NCBI RefSeq assembly: GCF_000716545.1
Contig: NZ_JNWZ01000021.1
Location: forward strand, 88,060-152,059
Direction of reading: 5' to 3'
DNA: 64,000 nucleotides
Origin: Kitasatospora phosalacinea
GTDB taxonomy: Bacteria; Actinomycetota; Actinomycetes; Streptomycetales; Streptomycetaceae
Shown here: piece after piece, positions 1 to 8,807 of the stretch
Numbering within the stretch: position 1 is the first letter of the stretch
Layout of the letters: every line of letters begins with the position of its first letter
Translations under genes and position numbers: made by a program
Notes under the pieces: generated by a model
The model's database searches: none
Seen by the model: the letters and a program-made list of their open reading frames with translations, nothing else
What the model was told of the DNA's origin: nothing

Positions 1-2
1 GC

Positions 3-734
3 CTGCGGCGCGGGGAGGCGGACGAGCCGGTGGTGCGGGCGGTCGCGGACACCGCGGGGCGGTACGGCATCGACCCGGTGCTGTTCACCGACTTCATGGC
101 CTCGATGCGCGCCGACCTCACCGTCACCGACTACCCGACCTACCAGGACCTGTACGGCTACATGCACGGCTCCGCGGCGGTGATCGGCCTGCAGATGCTG
201 CCCGTCCTCGGCACGGTGACCTGCCGCACCGAGGCCGAGCCGTACGCGGCCGCCCTCGGGGTGGCGTTCCAGCTGACCAACTTCCTGCGCGACGTGGGGG
301 AGGACCTGGACCGCGGCCGGGTGTACCTGCCGGGCGACCTGCTCGCGGCGCACGGGGCGGACCGGCCGTTGCTGGAGTGGAGCCGCCGCACCGGCCGGGA
401 CGACACCCGCATCCGGGCCGCACTGGTGGCCGCCGCCGCGCTCGCCCGCGGCGTCTACCGGGAGGCCGAGCCGGGCATCGCGATGCTGGAGCCCCGGGTC
501 CGCCCCTGCATCCGAACGGCGTTCACGCTCTACGGCGGCATCCTCGACGCGATCGCCGAGGACGGCTACGCGGTGCTGCACCGGCGTTCGGCGGTGCCGC
601 TGCGCAGGCGGGCGGCCGTCGCCGCGTCGGGGCTGGCGGGCCTCCTGGCCGCCCGGGTGCGGCGCCGGGACCGGCCCGCCTCCCCCTCCGGCGCGCCGCA
701 CCGCCCGCCGACCGGCCGAGGAGCGGCGCGGTGA
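3..734 (+). CDS. crtB: Phytoene synthase, 3' part (start outside window)
   Basis: Condenses two geranylgeranyl diphosphates into phytoene, the entry step of C40 carotenoid synthesis. The frame is open from base 3, so the N-terminus lies upstream. Visible are the segment [15 protein letters not shown] and the second Asp-rich motif [14 protein letters not shown], typical of squalene/phytoene synthases. The last roughly 50 residues are Arg/Pro-rich and probably disordered. The stop overlaps the GTG of the next gene (GTGA), so the two are translationally coupled. The family call is firm; only the 5' part is missing. Confidence 0.95.
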   Translation: MRRGEADEPVVRAVADTAGRYGIDPVLFTDFMASMRADLTVTDYPTYQDLYGYMHGSAAVIGLQMLPVLGTVTCRTEAEPYAAALGVAFQLTNFLRDVGEDLDRGRVYLPGDLLAAHGADRPLLEWSRRTGRDDTRIRAALVAAAALARGVYREAEPGIAMLEPRVRPCIRTAFTLYGGILDAIAEDGYAVLHRRSAVPLRRRAAVAASGLAGLLAARVRRRDRPASPSGAPHRPPTGRGAAR

Positions 735-1732
735 GCGCCCCCTCCTCCCGCTGGACGCCGCCGCTGCGGCTGCGCCGGGGCCCGTCCTGGGCGCGGCAGG
801 AGCCTTCGTGGCGGGCGGCGAAGCCGGCGCTGATCGCCGGCGCCCTGGAACGGGCGGCCGCCCGGCCGTCCGGGAACTGGTTCGTCGTCGGCGCCTCCCG
901 GGACTTCCCGGTGCGCGGCGGACCGCGCGGACGGCTGGTCGGCGGCACGGAGGTCGTGCTGTGGCGGGACGCCGCGGGCGCCCTGCGGGCCGGCCCGGGG
1001 GTGTGCCCCCACCTGGGCGCTCCGCTGAAGGACTCCCGGGTCGTGTGCGGCACGCTGGTCTGCCACTGGCACGGCCTGGCCCTGGACGGCACCGCGACCG
1101 CCGGGTGGGAGCCCTGCCCGGTGTACGAGGACGGGGTGCTGGCCTGGGTGCGGCTGGACGCCGAGGGCGGCGAGGAGCCCACCGAGCGGCCGGCCGTCCC
1201 GGAGCGGCCCGGACCGAGGGGGGCGGTCACGGCGGTGTACACGGGGCTGGGGCGCTGCGAGCCCGAGGACGTGGTGGCCAACCGGTTGGATCCGTGGCAC
1301 GGCTCCTGGTTCCACCCCTACTCGTTCACGGACCTGGCGGTGCGGGAGGTGCCGGACGGGGCGGGGGAGGACCGGTTCGTGGTGGACGTGTCGTTCCGGG
1401 TGGCCGGACGGCTGGTGGTACCGGTGCGCGCGGTCTTCACCGCGCCCGGGCCGCGCACCGTCGTCATGCGCATCGTCGAGGGCGAGGGGGCGGGGTCGGT
1501 GGTGGAGACCCACGCCACCCCGCTGACCGGCCGCTCCTCTCCCGCACCGCGCACGGCGGTGGTGGAGGCGGTCGTCGCCTCCTCCGGGCGGCGCGGGTTC
1601 GCCGTGGCCCGGGCGCTCGCCCCGGCCTTGCGACCGCTGGTGCGCCGCACCGCGGGCCGGCTGTGGCGGGACGACCTCGCCTACGCGGAGCGCCGCTGGG
1701 CCCTGCGCAGCACCGGCCGCTTCCCCGGCTGA
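731..1732 (+). CDS. Rieske [2Fe-2S] protein of the carotenoid cluster (DUF5914-like)
   Basis: Predicted 333-residue Rieske iron-sulfur protein. The cluster ligands are visible as C92-P-H94 and C111-H-W-H114, the classical CxH...CxxH pattern. The C-terminal half (from about residue 185, [13 protein letters not shown]...) has no motif I can name; similar proteins with a DUF5914 tail occur beside crtB in streptomycetes (from memory). The GTG start overlaps the crtB stop by 4 bases, so it is co-translated with phytoene synthase. The role is unproven; an oxygenase or electron-transfer function in carotenoid tailoring is an inference from context. Confidence 0.85.
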   Translation: MSAPSSRWTPPLRLRRGPSWARQEPSWRAAKPALIAGALERAAARPSGNWFVVGASRDFPVRGGPRGRLVGGTEVVLWRDAAGALRAGPGVCPHLGAPLKDSRVVCGTLVCHWHGLALDGTATAGWEPCPVYEDGVLAWVRLDAEGGEEPTERPAVPERPGPRGAVTAVYTGLGRCEPEDVVANRLDPWHGSWFHPYSFTDLAVREVPDGAGEDRFVVDVSFRVAGRLVVPVRAVFTAPGPRTVVMRIVEGEGAGSVVETHATPLTGRSSPAPRTAVVEAVVASSGRRGFAVARALAPALRPLVRRTAGRLWRDDLAYAERRWALRSTGRFPG

Positions 1733-1762
1733 CACGACGGTCGGCACGCCGGCCGGCACGAC

Positions 1763-1782
1763 GGCCGGCCCGCTGGCCGGCC
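1763..1782. terminator. Hairpin between convergent crt operons
   Basis: An 8-bp self-complementary GGCCGGCC stem with a 4-base loop lies between the convergent ends of the Rieske gene and crtU. It could terminate both; there is no T-tract, which is normal in high-GC actinomycetes. Confidence 0.5.
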
Positions 1783-1796
1783 GACGAGCCGACCGG

Positions 1797-3434
1797 TCAG
1801 CGGGCCGCCCGGCGGGCCAGGGCGCGCAGCAGGCGGGAACGGCCGGCCCGGGGCACCGACCACAGGGTCTGCCCGGCGACGCCCCAGCGGGCGAGCAGGG
1901 CGTTGGCGGCCTGGAAGCCGGTGGTGGCGGCGCGCTCCATCAGGGCGACGGGCAGGTCGGTGCGCACGAGGTCGCCGGCGAGGACGACGGCGGGGTGCGG
2001 GGTGGTGACGCCGGGACGGCGCGGCCAGCCGCCCACCGGGAAGACCGGGCAGTCCTGGCGCCACTCGTGGCGGACGTCCACCGCCCGGGCGTCGCGGGTC
2101 TCCGGGTAGACCTCGTGCAGCCGGGCCGCCATCCGCTCCTGGACCTCCTTCGGCTCCGCGCCCTCGGCCACGGCGTAGGCGTGCAGCTCGACCACGGATC
2201 CGCCGGTGCGGGCGGACCAGCGGGCCGCCTCGCCCTCCCAGCGCTCCAGCACGCTGACGTTGTCCAGCCCGTCGTAGCCGCTGGTGCCCAGGAAGCCCGG
2301 CCGGTCGGCGGCGACGGGGCGGTCCAGCCAGAGCCGGGAGACCAGGAAGGGCGGCGCGGTGCGCAGCGCGGCGATGTCGGCGCGCCAGGCCGGGTCGCCC
2401 AGGTGCGCGGAGTTCGCGACGAGGTTCCGCAGCCCGGCCGTGTCCAGGGCGAGGACCACCGCCTGGTGGCGTTCGGCCCCCCGGCCCGGTGAGACGACTT
2501 CGAGGTCCCCGCCCGGCAGCGGGCGGACCTCGTCCACGGCGGAGCCGGTGCGCAGGTCGGCGCCGAGGGCGCCCAGGTAGGCGGCCAGGGGCTCCCACAG
2601 GGCGTGCGGGTAGGGCTCGGTCGGGACGTCGAAGAGCAGTCCTTCGGAGGAGCCGAGGAAGTAGATGTGGAACATCAGCAGCAGTTCGGCGGCGGACAGG
2701 TCGCGCGGGTCGGTGAAGAAGCTGCGGGAGAACACCTCGAAGGCGAGGTGACGGGCGGCCTCGGGGAAGTTGATCCGCCGCAGCAGGTCGTGCGCGCTGG
2801 TGGTGTCGTGGCGCTCGAAGACCTCGGGCAGGCGGACGTCCAACAGGGGCAGGGCGGCCCGGGCGTTCAGGGAGGCGAGATCGCGCAGGCCGAAGGTGGG
2901 GCTGAGGGCGACGAAGCCGGCGGCGCTGAACGGCGGGGTGCGCGGCACCCGGGCGAAGCTGTCGGTCGTTCCGGAGCGCTGGCGCAGCGGGTAGTCGGGC
3001 AGGCCGACCAGCCGGGTGAGGCCGGGATCGGTGCGCCGCAGCAGGCCGCGCAGGTTGTAGTACTGGCGGAAGAAGGCGTGGAAGCCCCGGCTCATGGTCG
3101 CGGTCGAGCCGTCGGCGAGCCGGGTGCTCCAACCGGCGACCCGCCCGCCCAGCACGGGCTCCCGTTCGTGGAGGACCACGTCGATGCCGCGTTCGGCGAG
3201 GGCCGTCGCGGCGGCCAGGCCGGCGATCCCGCCGCCCACGACGGCCACCCGGGGCCGCTCGGCCCCGGAGAATCGGGCGCGGCCCGGGGCGGCGGGCACC
3301 ACTTCGGCCCGGCGGTCGCGCCCGTGCCGGACGCGGGGTCGGGCGCGGCTCATCCGCGCACCGCCGGGAGGGCGGCCGTACGCGGCGCCGCGTGGTCGCG
3401 GTCGGGGGCGAGCGTGGTCATCGGTGGTCCTCAC
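1797..3434 (-). CDS. crtU: Isorenieratene synthase type carotenoid desaturase/methyltransferase
   Basis: FAD-dependent enzyme that converts beta-ionone rings into aromatic rings. The dinucleotide-binding motif is VAVVGGGIAGLAAATALAERG (near residues 62-82), followed by LGGRVAGW. SRGFHAFFRQYYNLR and the C-terminal LAGDLVRTDLPVALMERA are typical of CrtU. The first possible ATG (3434) overlaps the end of crtY; an ATG at 3353 would give a 518-residue protein without the Arg/Pro-rich leader and may be the true start. It follows crtY in the same direction, so crtY-crtU is probably one operon. A crtT methyltransferase gene, found between them in some streptomycetes, is absent. Confidence 0.92.
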   Translation of the reverse strand: MRTTDDHARPRPRPRGAAYGRPPGGARMSRARPRVRHGRDRRAEVVPAAPGRARFSGAERPRVAVVGGGIAGLAAATALAERGIDVVLHEREPVLGGRVAGWSTRLADGSTATMSRGFHAFFRQYYNLRGLLRRTDPGLTRLVGLPDYPLRQRSGTTDSFARVPRTPPFSAAGFVALSPTFGLRDLASLNARAALPLLDVRLPEVFERHDTTSAHDLLRRINFPEAARHLAFEVFSRSFFTDPRDLSAAELLLMFHIYFLGSSEGLLFDVPTEPYPHALWEPLAAYLGALGADLRTGSAVDEVRPLPGGDLEVVSPGRGAERHQAVVLALDTAGLRNLVANSAHLGDPAWRADIAALRTAPPFLVSRLWLDRPVAADRPGFLGTSGYDGLDNVSVLERWEGEAARWSARTGGSVVELHAYAVAEGAEPKEVQERMAARLHEVYPETRDARAVDVRHEWRQDCPVFPVGGWPRRPGVTTPHPAVVLAGDLVRTDLPVALMERAATTGFQAANALLARWGVAGQTLWSVPRAGRSRLLRALARRAAR

Positions 3435-4737
3435 GGGTGTCCGGAGCGGGTCCGGGGCGGATACCGGGCGCGGCCCGGCGGGGCAGTAGCGGCAGTTCGG
3501 CGGCCGACCGCAGCATGGGGCCGACGGGGCAGCGCAGGCCGATCCGCAGGTCCTCGAAGGGGGTGCTCGCGCCGTCCAGGAAACGCAGCACCTGCTCGGC
3601 GGGGGTGCGGCGGAACAGGTCGGTGAAGAAACGGGGCCCGTCGATACGGCCGGTGTCCAGGGCGCGCAGCAGGACCGCGTCCATGGCCAGGGCCCGACGG
3701 CGGTGGGGCGCGGGCGCCGGCGCGGGCCGGCGCGGTGCCGCCGGTCGGCCGAGGGCCGCGGCGATGGCCCGGCTCTGCCGCTGGACGGCGGTGAAGGTGT
3801 AGCCGGTGGCGGGCCGGGTGGCGCCGCCGGCCGTGCCGATGCGCACGTGCGCGGGGGCGGCGCGGCGGGGGAAGCGGCCGTCCGTCATCGGAATGGCGCC
3901 CTGTTCGACGTCCTCCACCGTGAATCCGCCCAGGCCCAGGACCTCCCGGGTGTAGGCGCGCAGGGCGTGCTCGTACGCGGGGACGCTCAGCGGGTGCCGG
4001 GAGAACTCGGTGTACTCGATCAGGGCGCGGTCGGGTGCCAGCGGCAGGACGTACCCGAAGGCGAGGCCGTGGGCGGGCTGCGGGACGCGGAAGTCCATGA
4101 GGTCCGCCCGACCGGTGTCGAAGCACGGCCGGTCGGTGCGCACGAACCAGCCGCGGAAGTGCTGCAGCAGGACCGTCCGGGCCGGCGGGAGCCCGGCGGG
4201 CGGCCTGGAGTCGAAGACGTACCGGGCGTCGAGGACGAGCGGCAGGCCCGCCGGGTCGTCGGCGTGCACGCGGGCCCCGGGTCGTCCGTCCGGCCGCGCC
4301 CGCACGCGCCCGACGGTGGCGCGCAGCACCCGGGCCCGGGGGTGGGCCGCCAGGCGGGCGTGCACCAACTCCTCGAACGAGGTGGAACGCAGCATCCGGT
4401 AGCGCAGCGGGGCGGGTACCGCTTCGACGCTCTCGCCGTTCGGGCCGGTGATCCGCAACCGGGACCACTGGGCGGTGACGGCCTCCTCGTACGCCCCGGG
4501 GCCGTCGTCCCAGAAGCACCAGGTCCGGGCGGCCGGGCGCAGCGGCCCTTCCGGCGCCTCGACGACGGTCACGTCGAACCGGGGGCCGCCGCCGGCTCCT
4601 GCCTGGTCGTGCCTGACCAGGCAGTCGGCCAGGCTGAGTCCGGCGGCCCCTCCACCGATGATCACCAGCGCGAGGGGGGCGCCTTCCGCGTCGCTTCTCA
4701 ACCCACTTCCGCCTTCCGGCTCCGGACGGACTCCCAC
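3418..4737 (-). CDS. crtY: Lycopene beta-cyclase
   Basis: Cyclises lycopene ends to beta-ionone rings, supplying beta-carotene for CrtU. The N-terminus has the FAD/NAD motif LVIIGGGAAGLSLADCL (residues 24-40), then ARTWCFWDD, and later FGYVLPLAPDRALIEYTEFS and IPMTDGRFPRR, hallmarks of the CrtY/CrtL family. Length 439, in the expected range. It overlaps the 5' end of crtU by 17 bases. In S. coelicolor crtY lies in a light-induced operon transcribed by a LitS-type sigma factor; no such promoter can be assigned here by eye. Confidence 0.94.
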   Translation of the reverse strand: MGVRPEPEGGSGLRSDAEGAPLALVIIGGGAAGLSLADCLVRHDQAGAGGGPRFDVTVVEAPEGPLRPAARTWCFWDDGPGAYEEAVTAQWSRLRITGPNGESVEAVPAPLRYRMLRSTSFEELVHARLAAHPRARVLRATVGRVRARPDGRPGARVHADDPAGLPLVLDARYVFDSRPPAGLPPARTVLLQHFRGWFVRTDRPCFDTGRADLMDFRVPQPAHGLAFGYVLPLAPDRALIEYTEFSRHPLSVPAYEHALRAYTREVLGLGGFTVEDVEQGAIPMTDGRFPRRAAPAHVRIGTAGGATRPATGYTFTAVQRQSRAIAAALGRPAAPRRPAPAPAPHRRRALAMDAVLLRALDTGRIDGPRFFTDLFRRTPAEQVLRFLDGASTPFEDLRIGLRCPVGPMLRSAAELPLLPRRAAPGIRPGPAPDTREDHR

Positions 4738-5067
4738 CGCGCCGCCCGGACCCCGTCCCGGTGGGGCGCTACTCGGCTGAGCCGTGAACGGCGGGGGCCT
4801 CCTGACGGGGTGTCACGGCGCTGTCCCCACCCTGGCACCTCTGCCCCGAGCCGGCCGTGCCATTCGTCCGGACATGCCGTCGTACCCGCTGTCCGGCGGA
4901 TCCGGCGGATGCCGACCGGGGCGGGGGACCGCCTCCCGGCCGAGCGGAGCAGACCGGGACGGCCGCGGCGGTCCGAGCCGGTTTTGCGGCCGGGCACCGC
5001 CGGGTGGACCGTGGGAGGTGGAAGCGAACCGGTACGCCACGAAACTCGGAACCACCGGGAGGACGCC
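4738..5067. other. Intergenic region upstream of crtY
   Basis: About 330 bases between the crtY start and a small membrane-protein gene. It must hold the crtY promoter and the forward promoter. I see no gene, repeat or clear -35/-10 pair. Confidence 0.5.
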
Positions 5068-5283
5068 ATGTCCGTCAGCCGCCCCGTCCCCGCTCCACCC
5101 CAGTCGGACGGCCACTCCGTGCCGACCGAAACCCCCGAGTGCGAAGCCTCGACCACGCACGGCATCTCCACGCCCGAGGCGGTGGAACTGCACACGGCCT
5201 GGCCCAGTTGGATCCCCCTGCTGGCCATCACGGTCATGGTCGTGTGCTGCGTCGGCTTCGCCGTCGGGCGGATCTTCGCCTGA
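5068..5283 (+). CDS. Small single-helix membrane protein
   Basis: A 71-residue protein: about 45 polar residues, then one membrane segment WIPLLAITVMVVCCVGFAVG ending in a short basic tail. The start is set by GGGAGG at 5057-5062, five bases before the ATG. The Cys-Cys pair inside the helix is notable. No family recognised; unlinked in direction to crtY. Function unknown. Confidence 0.65.
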   Translation: MSVSRPVPAPPQSDGHSVPTETPECEASTTHGISTPEAVELHTAWPSWIPLLAITVMVVCCVGFAVGRIFA

Positions 5284-5756
5284 GCCCGTCGTTCACCGTC
5301 GGCCCGGAACGCAGCGCAAGTACCGGAACCGCTGCTGGACCGGTTCGTGCCTGGTGTCGGCGCGCTCCCGGTGGCGCCCCTGGTGCCGTGCGCGCCGGAA
5401 GACACGGGACGGCCGTGGCCGTCCCCGCCGGTGAGCAACGGTCGGCGCGGGGCGGTGGCGTGATCACCGGCAGCCGGATCCGGTACGGGCTCCCACCGCT
5501 CCTTGCCTCCGCACCGGGCTGCGGGCTCGCCGCCGAACAGGATCAGGCCGGGATGCCGGTTCTCGGTGCTCCGCCGGTCCGGCGCGCGATGGACGGCTCC
5601 GGCAGCGCCCGGCACCGCCGGTGGACCGGCCGCGCGGAAGACCGGCGGAGCCGACCGGGCGGTGCGTCCGCTCCGGGCACCGACCGGCGCGTTTCCCCGG
5701 GCAAGCCGCCCCGCGCGCCCGCGTGGCGAACGGGCACCCTCCTGGCACAGACGCGC
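5284..5756. other. Gene-poor interval
   Basis: About 470 bases of very GC-rich sequence. Several frames are open by composition only. I see no ribosome site paired with a convincing protein. Confidence 0.5.
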
Positions 5757-5787
5757 GTGGGCCCGCCCGACGGCCGGGCGGGCCCAC
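5757..5787 (-). terminator. Terminator of the CsbD gene
   Basis: Perfect 13-bp stem (5757-5769 with 5775-5787) and 5-base loop, starting about 20 bases past the stop of the CsbD-family gene. Confidence 0.8.
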
Positions 5788-5805
5788 ACGAACGCGCGGT
5801 GGCGC

Positions 5806-5979
5806 TCAGCTCTTGAAGGCGTCCTTGACGTGTTCGCCGGCCTGCTTGAGGTCGCCCTTGGTCTTGTCGGCCCTGCCCTCGGCTTCGAGGCGCTCGTTGC
5901 CGACGGCCTTGCCGGCGGCCTCCTTGACGGTGCCCTTGAGCTTGTCGCCGGTGTTCTCGATCTTGTCGCCCGTGCTCAT
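5806..5979 (-). CDS. CsbD family stress protein
   Basis: A 57-residue hydrophilic protein rich in Lys, Glu, Gly and Ala, with the repeated pattern GDKLKGTVKEAAGKAVGN...GRADKTKGDLKQAG that defines the CsbD family. Such proteins are induced by general stress (sigma-B type regulons); their biochemical role is unknown. The ATG follows AGGAGG at the right spacing, and a strong hairpin follows the stop, so this is a monocistronic unit. Too short to stand out by length, but the family match is clear. Confidence 0.92.
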   Translation of the reverse strand: MSTGDKIENTGDKLKGTVKEAAGKAVGNERLEAEGRADKTKGDLKQAGEHVKDAFKS

Positions 5980-6124
5980 CGCGTCCTCCTCGAACCGTCT
6001 GCGCCCCGTGGGACCCTCGTCCTGACAGGGCTCCGCCTACCCCCTCGAACTGCGGAGATTCGTAGGAATATTCACCGAGGGCGGGGGCATGCGGCGGTCC
6101 GACACAGACTGCATGGAGGTCGCC

Positions 6125-6241
6125 GTGGTTCCCCTTCTTCTCGTTCTCCTGCTGGCCCTGATCCTGTTCGGCGCCGGCTTCGCGCTCAAGGCCCTGTGGT
6201 GGGTGGCGGTCATCGTGCTGGTCGGAGAGGGCGGAGTGTGA
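6125..6241 (+). CDS. Short hydrophobic protein, probably 3'-truncated
   Basis: A 38-residue peptide, almost all hydrophobic (VPLLLVLLLALILFGAGFAL, then ALWWVAVIVLV), starting at a GTG preceded by GGAGGT. It resembles the small hydrophobic proteins of about 50-55 residues common in Streptomyces, which normally continue with another hydrophobic stretch and a basic tail. Here the sequence leaves the family after VLV and stops at GEGGV. A broken IS5-type transposase begins about 90 bases downstream, so insertion-related truncation is likely. Confidence 0.6.
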   Translation: MVPLLLVLLLALILFGAGFALKALWWVAVIVLVGEGGV

Positions 6242-6327
6242 GCTGATTTCCGTTCTGTCGTCGCCTGAACGTGTGGCCTTGCCGTCAGTGGCAAGTCGCC
6301 GGGCCGGCACCGTGCTGAGGTGGCTGC

Positions 6328-7044
6328 GTGAGTGGCCGCAAGCCCTACAAGAGCGGCTTGTCCGACGAACGCTGGGCGCTGGTCGAGCCGGTGCTCCCGC
6401 CGTGGCCGGAACGTTCCCCGGGCCCGCGGCCGGTGGACGACCGGCTGTGCCGGTGGACCGAGGCCGGGGTCTTCGACCAGGTCCACCGGATGCTGCTCGC
6501 CGAGCTGAACGCGGCCCGGCGGATCGACTGGACGCGCGCGTGCGTGGACGCCTCCCACGTGCGTGCGAAAAGGGGGGGGCTCACATCGGACCTTCGCCGG
6601 TCGACCGTGGCCGGGCGGGCAGCAAGCACCACCTGATCTGCGACGGCAACGGCGCACCGCTGAAGGTCATCACCACCGGCGGGAACGTCCCCGACCATCA
6701 CCCAGGCTCTCGCGCTGGTCGACGCGGCCCCACCCGTGGCAGGCCTGCCCGGGCGCCCCCGCAAGCGGCCCAAGTCCCTGCTCGGCGGCAAGGGCTACGA
6801 CAGCAGGCATGTCAGGCGGGAGCTGATCAGGCGCCGGATCCTGCCCGTCATCTCCCGCCGTGGCGAACCGGACATCCGCGGTCTGGGGAAGCTCCGCTAC
6901 GTGGTGGAGCAGACCTTCGCCCTGCTCCACCAGTTCAAGCGCCTCGCCGTCCGCTGGGAACGCCGCCTCGAACTGCACGACCCACTCATCCCGCTCACGT
7001 GTGCGCTCATCTGCTGGAGAAGGCTCAACAAGCCAACCGCATGA
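6328..7044 (+). pseudogene. IS5-family transposase, broken
   Basis: Three consecutive frames together encode a DDE transposase: SGRKPYKSGLSDERWALVEPVLPPW..., then AHIGPSPVDRGRAGSKHHLICDGNG..., then LPGRPRKRPKSLLGGKGYDS...RYVVEQTFALLHQFKRLAVRWE. There is a frameshift at the G-run near 6570-6577, a second near 6705, and a deletion of roughly 35 residues after PVDDR. It is therefore inactive. I could not fix the ends of the element. Confidence 0.85.
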
Positions 7045-7156
7045 TCATGTCACGGGCTCGAAAGAGCGAGAAGAGCGAGGCGTTGCGAGAAGAACGACAA
7101 CCGCTGACCGTTTGCCGTGGGACTGGAATCGGGGCTGCTGCCGTGCTCGCGCGGCG

Positions 7157-7191
7157 GGGGCACACCGAGAGTCTTGCGGTCGGTGTGCCCC
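7157..7191 (-). terminator. Hairpin after the small Cys-rich gene
   Basis: Perfect 12-bp stem (7157-7168 with 7180-7191), about 40 bases past the stop of the minus-strand gene at 7231-7437. Confidence 0.7.
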
Positions 7192-7230
7192 GTCAGCAGT
7201 TGCCGTGAACTCGGCGTTTCTTTCACGGCG

Positions 7231-7437
7231 TCAGTGCGGAGAGTTGTGCCGGAGGAACAAGTGCCCGCAATCCGGGGTGTCGCACGTCATGTGGGCCAGC
7301 TCGGCGCCAGTGAAACCGTGCTTGGGTACGTGTTTCTTGGTGAAGTCCGGACAGTCGCATAGCCGACAGAAGCGGGCGCTGGGATCTCCGTCCCCGTTGT
7401 CCGCCGGTGATTGTCTCGGAGTTTCCTGGTGGGGCAT
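7231..7437 (-). CDS. Small cysteine-rich protein, possible zinc ribbon
   Basis: 68 residues. Cysteines are arranged as C-x2-C-x-C (CRLCDC), then after about 24 residues C-x4-C-x-H (CDTPDCGH), which could bind zinc. The ATG is preceded by AGGGAGAG, and a strong hairpin follows the stop; both support a real gene although it lies between two IS remnants. No family recognised. A role in nucleic-acid or metal binding is only a suggestion from the Cys pattern. Confidence 0.6.
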   Translation of the reverse strand: MPHQETPRQSPADNGDGDPSARFCRLCDCPDFTKKHVPKHGFTGAELAHMTCDTPDCGHLFLRHNSPH

Positions 7438-7501
7438 TGATTCTCTCCCTGGTGAGACTCGTCTCCCATCAGCGTGATCCTCATGTGGGGCCGATGCATC
7501 T

Positions 7502-7533
7502 CGGTGCCGGTGCCGGTGCCGGTGCCGGCACCG
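7502..7533. repeat. GTGCCG hexamer repeat
   Basis: Short run of about five GTGCCG-type hexamers at the left edge of the IS remnant. Confidence 0.6.
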
Positions 7534-7539
7534 CTGGCG

Positions 7540-7882
7540 TCGGTACGGCTACGACTTCGTGGCCTGGCGCGACGACGGTACGGACATGAGGCTCAACGAC
7601 CTGGTGCGCCGACAGGTCAGAAGTCGTGATCGACACCCCGGGCGTCCACGCGGCGGTGAACGTCGCCGGGGCCACGACCAGAAAGGACGCGGCCGAGGTG
7701 CGAAGTCGCAAGTGCGAGCCGGTGGTCGACGTCCTCGGCTTGGTCGTCGCCGTGACCGTGCCGGCCGCCGGTGCCGACGACAACGCGTCTGCATCGCCCT
7801 GCTCGGCCACGTCACGCCCATCGGCATCACCAAGAAGGCGCTGGTGGAGCTGGGCTGTTTCAAAGTCCCGGTGAGCACGTGA
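7540..7882 (+). pseudogene. IS5-family transposase remnant, frameshifted
   Basis: Pieces in different frames read AWRDDGTDMRLNDLVRRQVRS, then DTPGVHAAVNVAGATTRKDA..., VVDVLGLVVAVTVPAAGADDNA, then ITKKALVELGCFK. They follow in order the middle of the IS5-type transposase with the usual DTQSV...AAVNVPA and DVLGLVIAVVVLAA segments. The residues that would be catalytic are degraded. A better-preserved relative lies at 47277-47744 on the other strand. Confidence 0.75.
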
Positions 7883-7987
7883 GCCCGCAGGTCACGGCGA
7901 TGCAGGGGCCGGGTCCGGCCCGATACGAACGCACCGCGGCGGGTCATCGCTCTTGTCTCTCGGTCGGCCCTGCCGAACAGCCGGACG

Positions 7988-8506
7988 TCAGAAAGGATCC
8001 GTTGCGGGGTGACCTTGCTCGCACCGATGGAGTTCGTTCGCTATTTCGTCAACATCGTTCGAGGTGGTGTTCAATTGATCGGACACCGAGTCCACGGCCT
8101 GCTGTGCTTGGCGGATCTTCTCCCAGTCCGGACTCGCCTGACGCTTCAGGTCCGCTAGCTCAGCCATAAGTCTTGCGAGTTCGGTTTCTTCTCGCCGCAA
8201 CACCTTGATGGCTTCTTTGTGCTCCTTCTTGAGGGCTTCACAGTTCGGCATTTTTGCAACGTCCCGCCACGCTCGGAATTGGGAATTCAGAAAGGCGTCA
8301 AAGTCGGCGTCGGGCAGTGATCCGACGGGATCAAGCCGTTCTCGGGTTCGAGCGACACGGTTCTGTGGGTGATAGCGGCCGTGCCGACAAAGGTTGACTT
8401 GCTCTTCCCACGCTACGGACCGCACGTGCGCCATGCATCCCGGCGCCGATGTGGCCGAGCCAGGTCGGATGCGGGAGCCTCCCGCATGCCACCGCCGGCC
8501 GGGCAC
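7988..8506 (-). CDS. Hypothetical coiled-coil protein
   Basis: Up to 172 residues. The first 45 or so look doubtful, and an internal ATG near MAHVRSVAWEEQ is a possible start. The middle reads LPDADFDAFLNSQFRAWRDVA, a stretch that reminds me of segments before C-terminal domains of polymorphic toxins, but I cannot prove this. The last 90 residues are rich in Glu, Lys, Leu and Ala with heptad character (predicted coiled coil). GC is lower than in the neighbours. It may be an imported gene or a fragment. Confidence 0.45.
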   Translation of the reverse strand: MPGRRWHAGGSRIRPGSATSAPGCMAHVRSVAWEEQVNLCRHGRYHPQNRVARTRERLDPVGSLPDADFDAFLNSQFRAWRDVAKMPNCEALKKEHKEAIKVLRREETELARLMAELADLKRQASPDWEKIRQAQQAVDSVSDQLNTTSNDVDEIANELHRCEQGHPATDPF

Positions 8507-8807
8507 GGAGCGGCCGTCCCAAGGGATGCGCGGAGGACCGGGCTGCGCGCCGTCACGGAGGTAGCGGCGCCCCGCCTCGACGCCTCTACCCGGTCGAGCG
8601 CAACGCGCTCCTGAACGCCGGCGCCCGCGGCGCGGACCTCCGCGAGGTCCGCGTCGACCTCGGCCCCACCCGCTGAACCTTTCGCTGGAGCGCCGCGACG
8701 ACCCGAATTCGACCAGCGTCTCTGAGCCGCGTCGCGCGGCGGCGGTTGCCGTCGCCTCTGTTGCGCCGATGCGGGGCTGCCGGCTGCACGGCGGCCGCCC
8801 CCGTCGT
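8507..8807. other. Interval with a possible gene fragment
   Basis: A forward frame ending at 8676 (LYPVERNALLNAGARGADLREVRVDLGPTR) looks protein-like but has no start or ribosome site, so it may be the tail of a lost gene. A 9-bp hairpin at about 8631-8653 lies inside it. Nothing else is supported. Confidence 0.3.
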
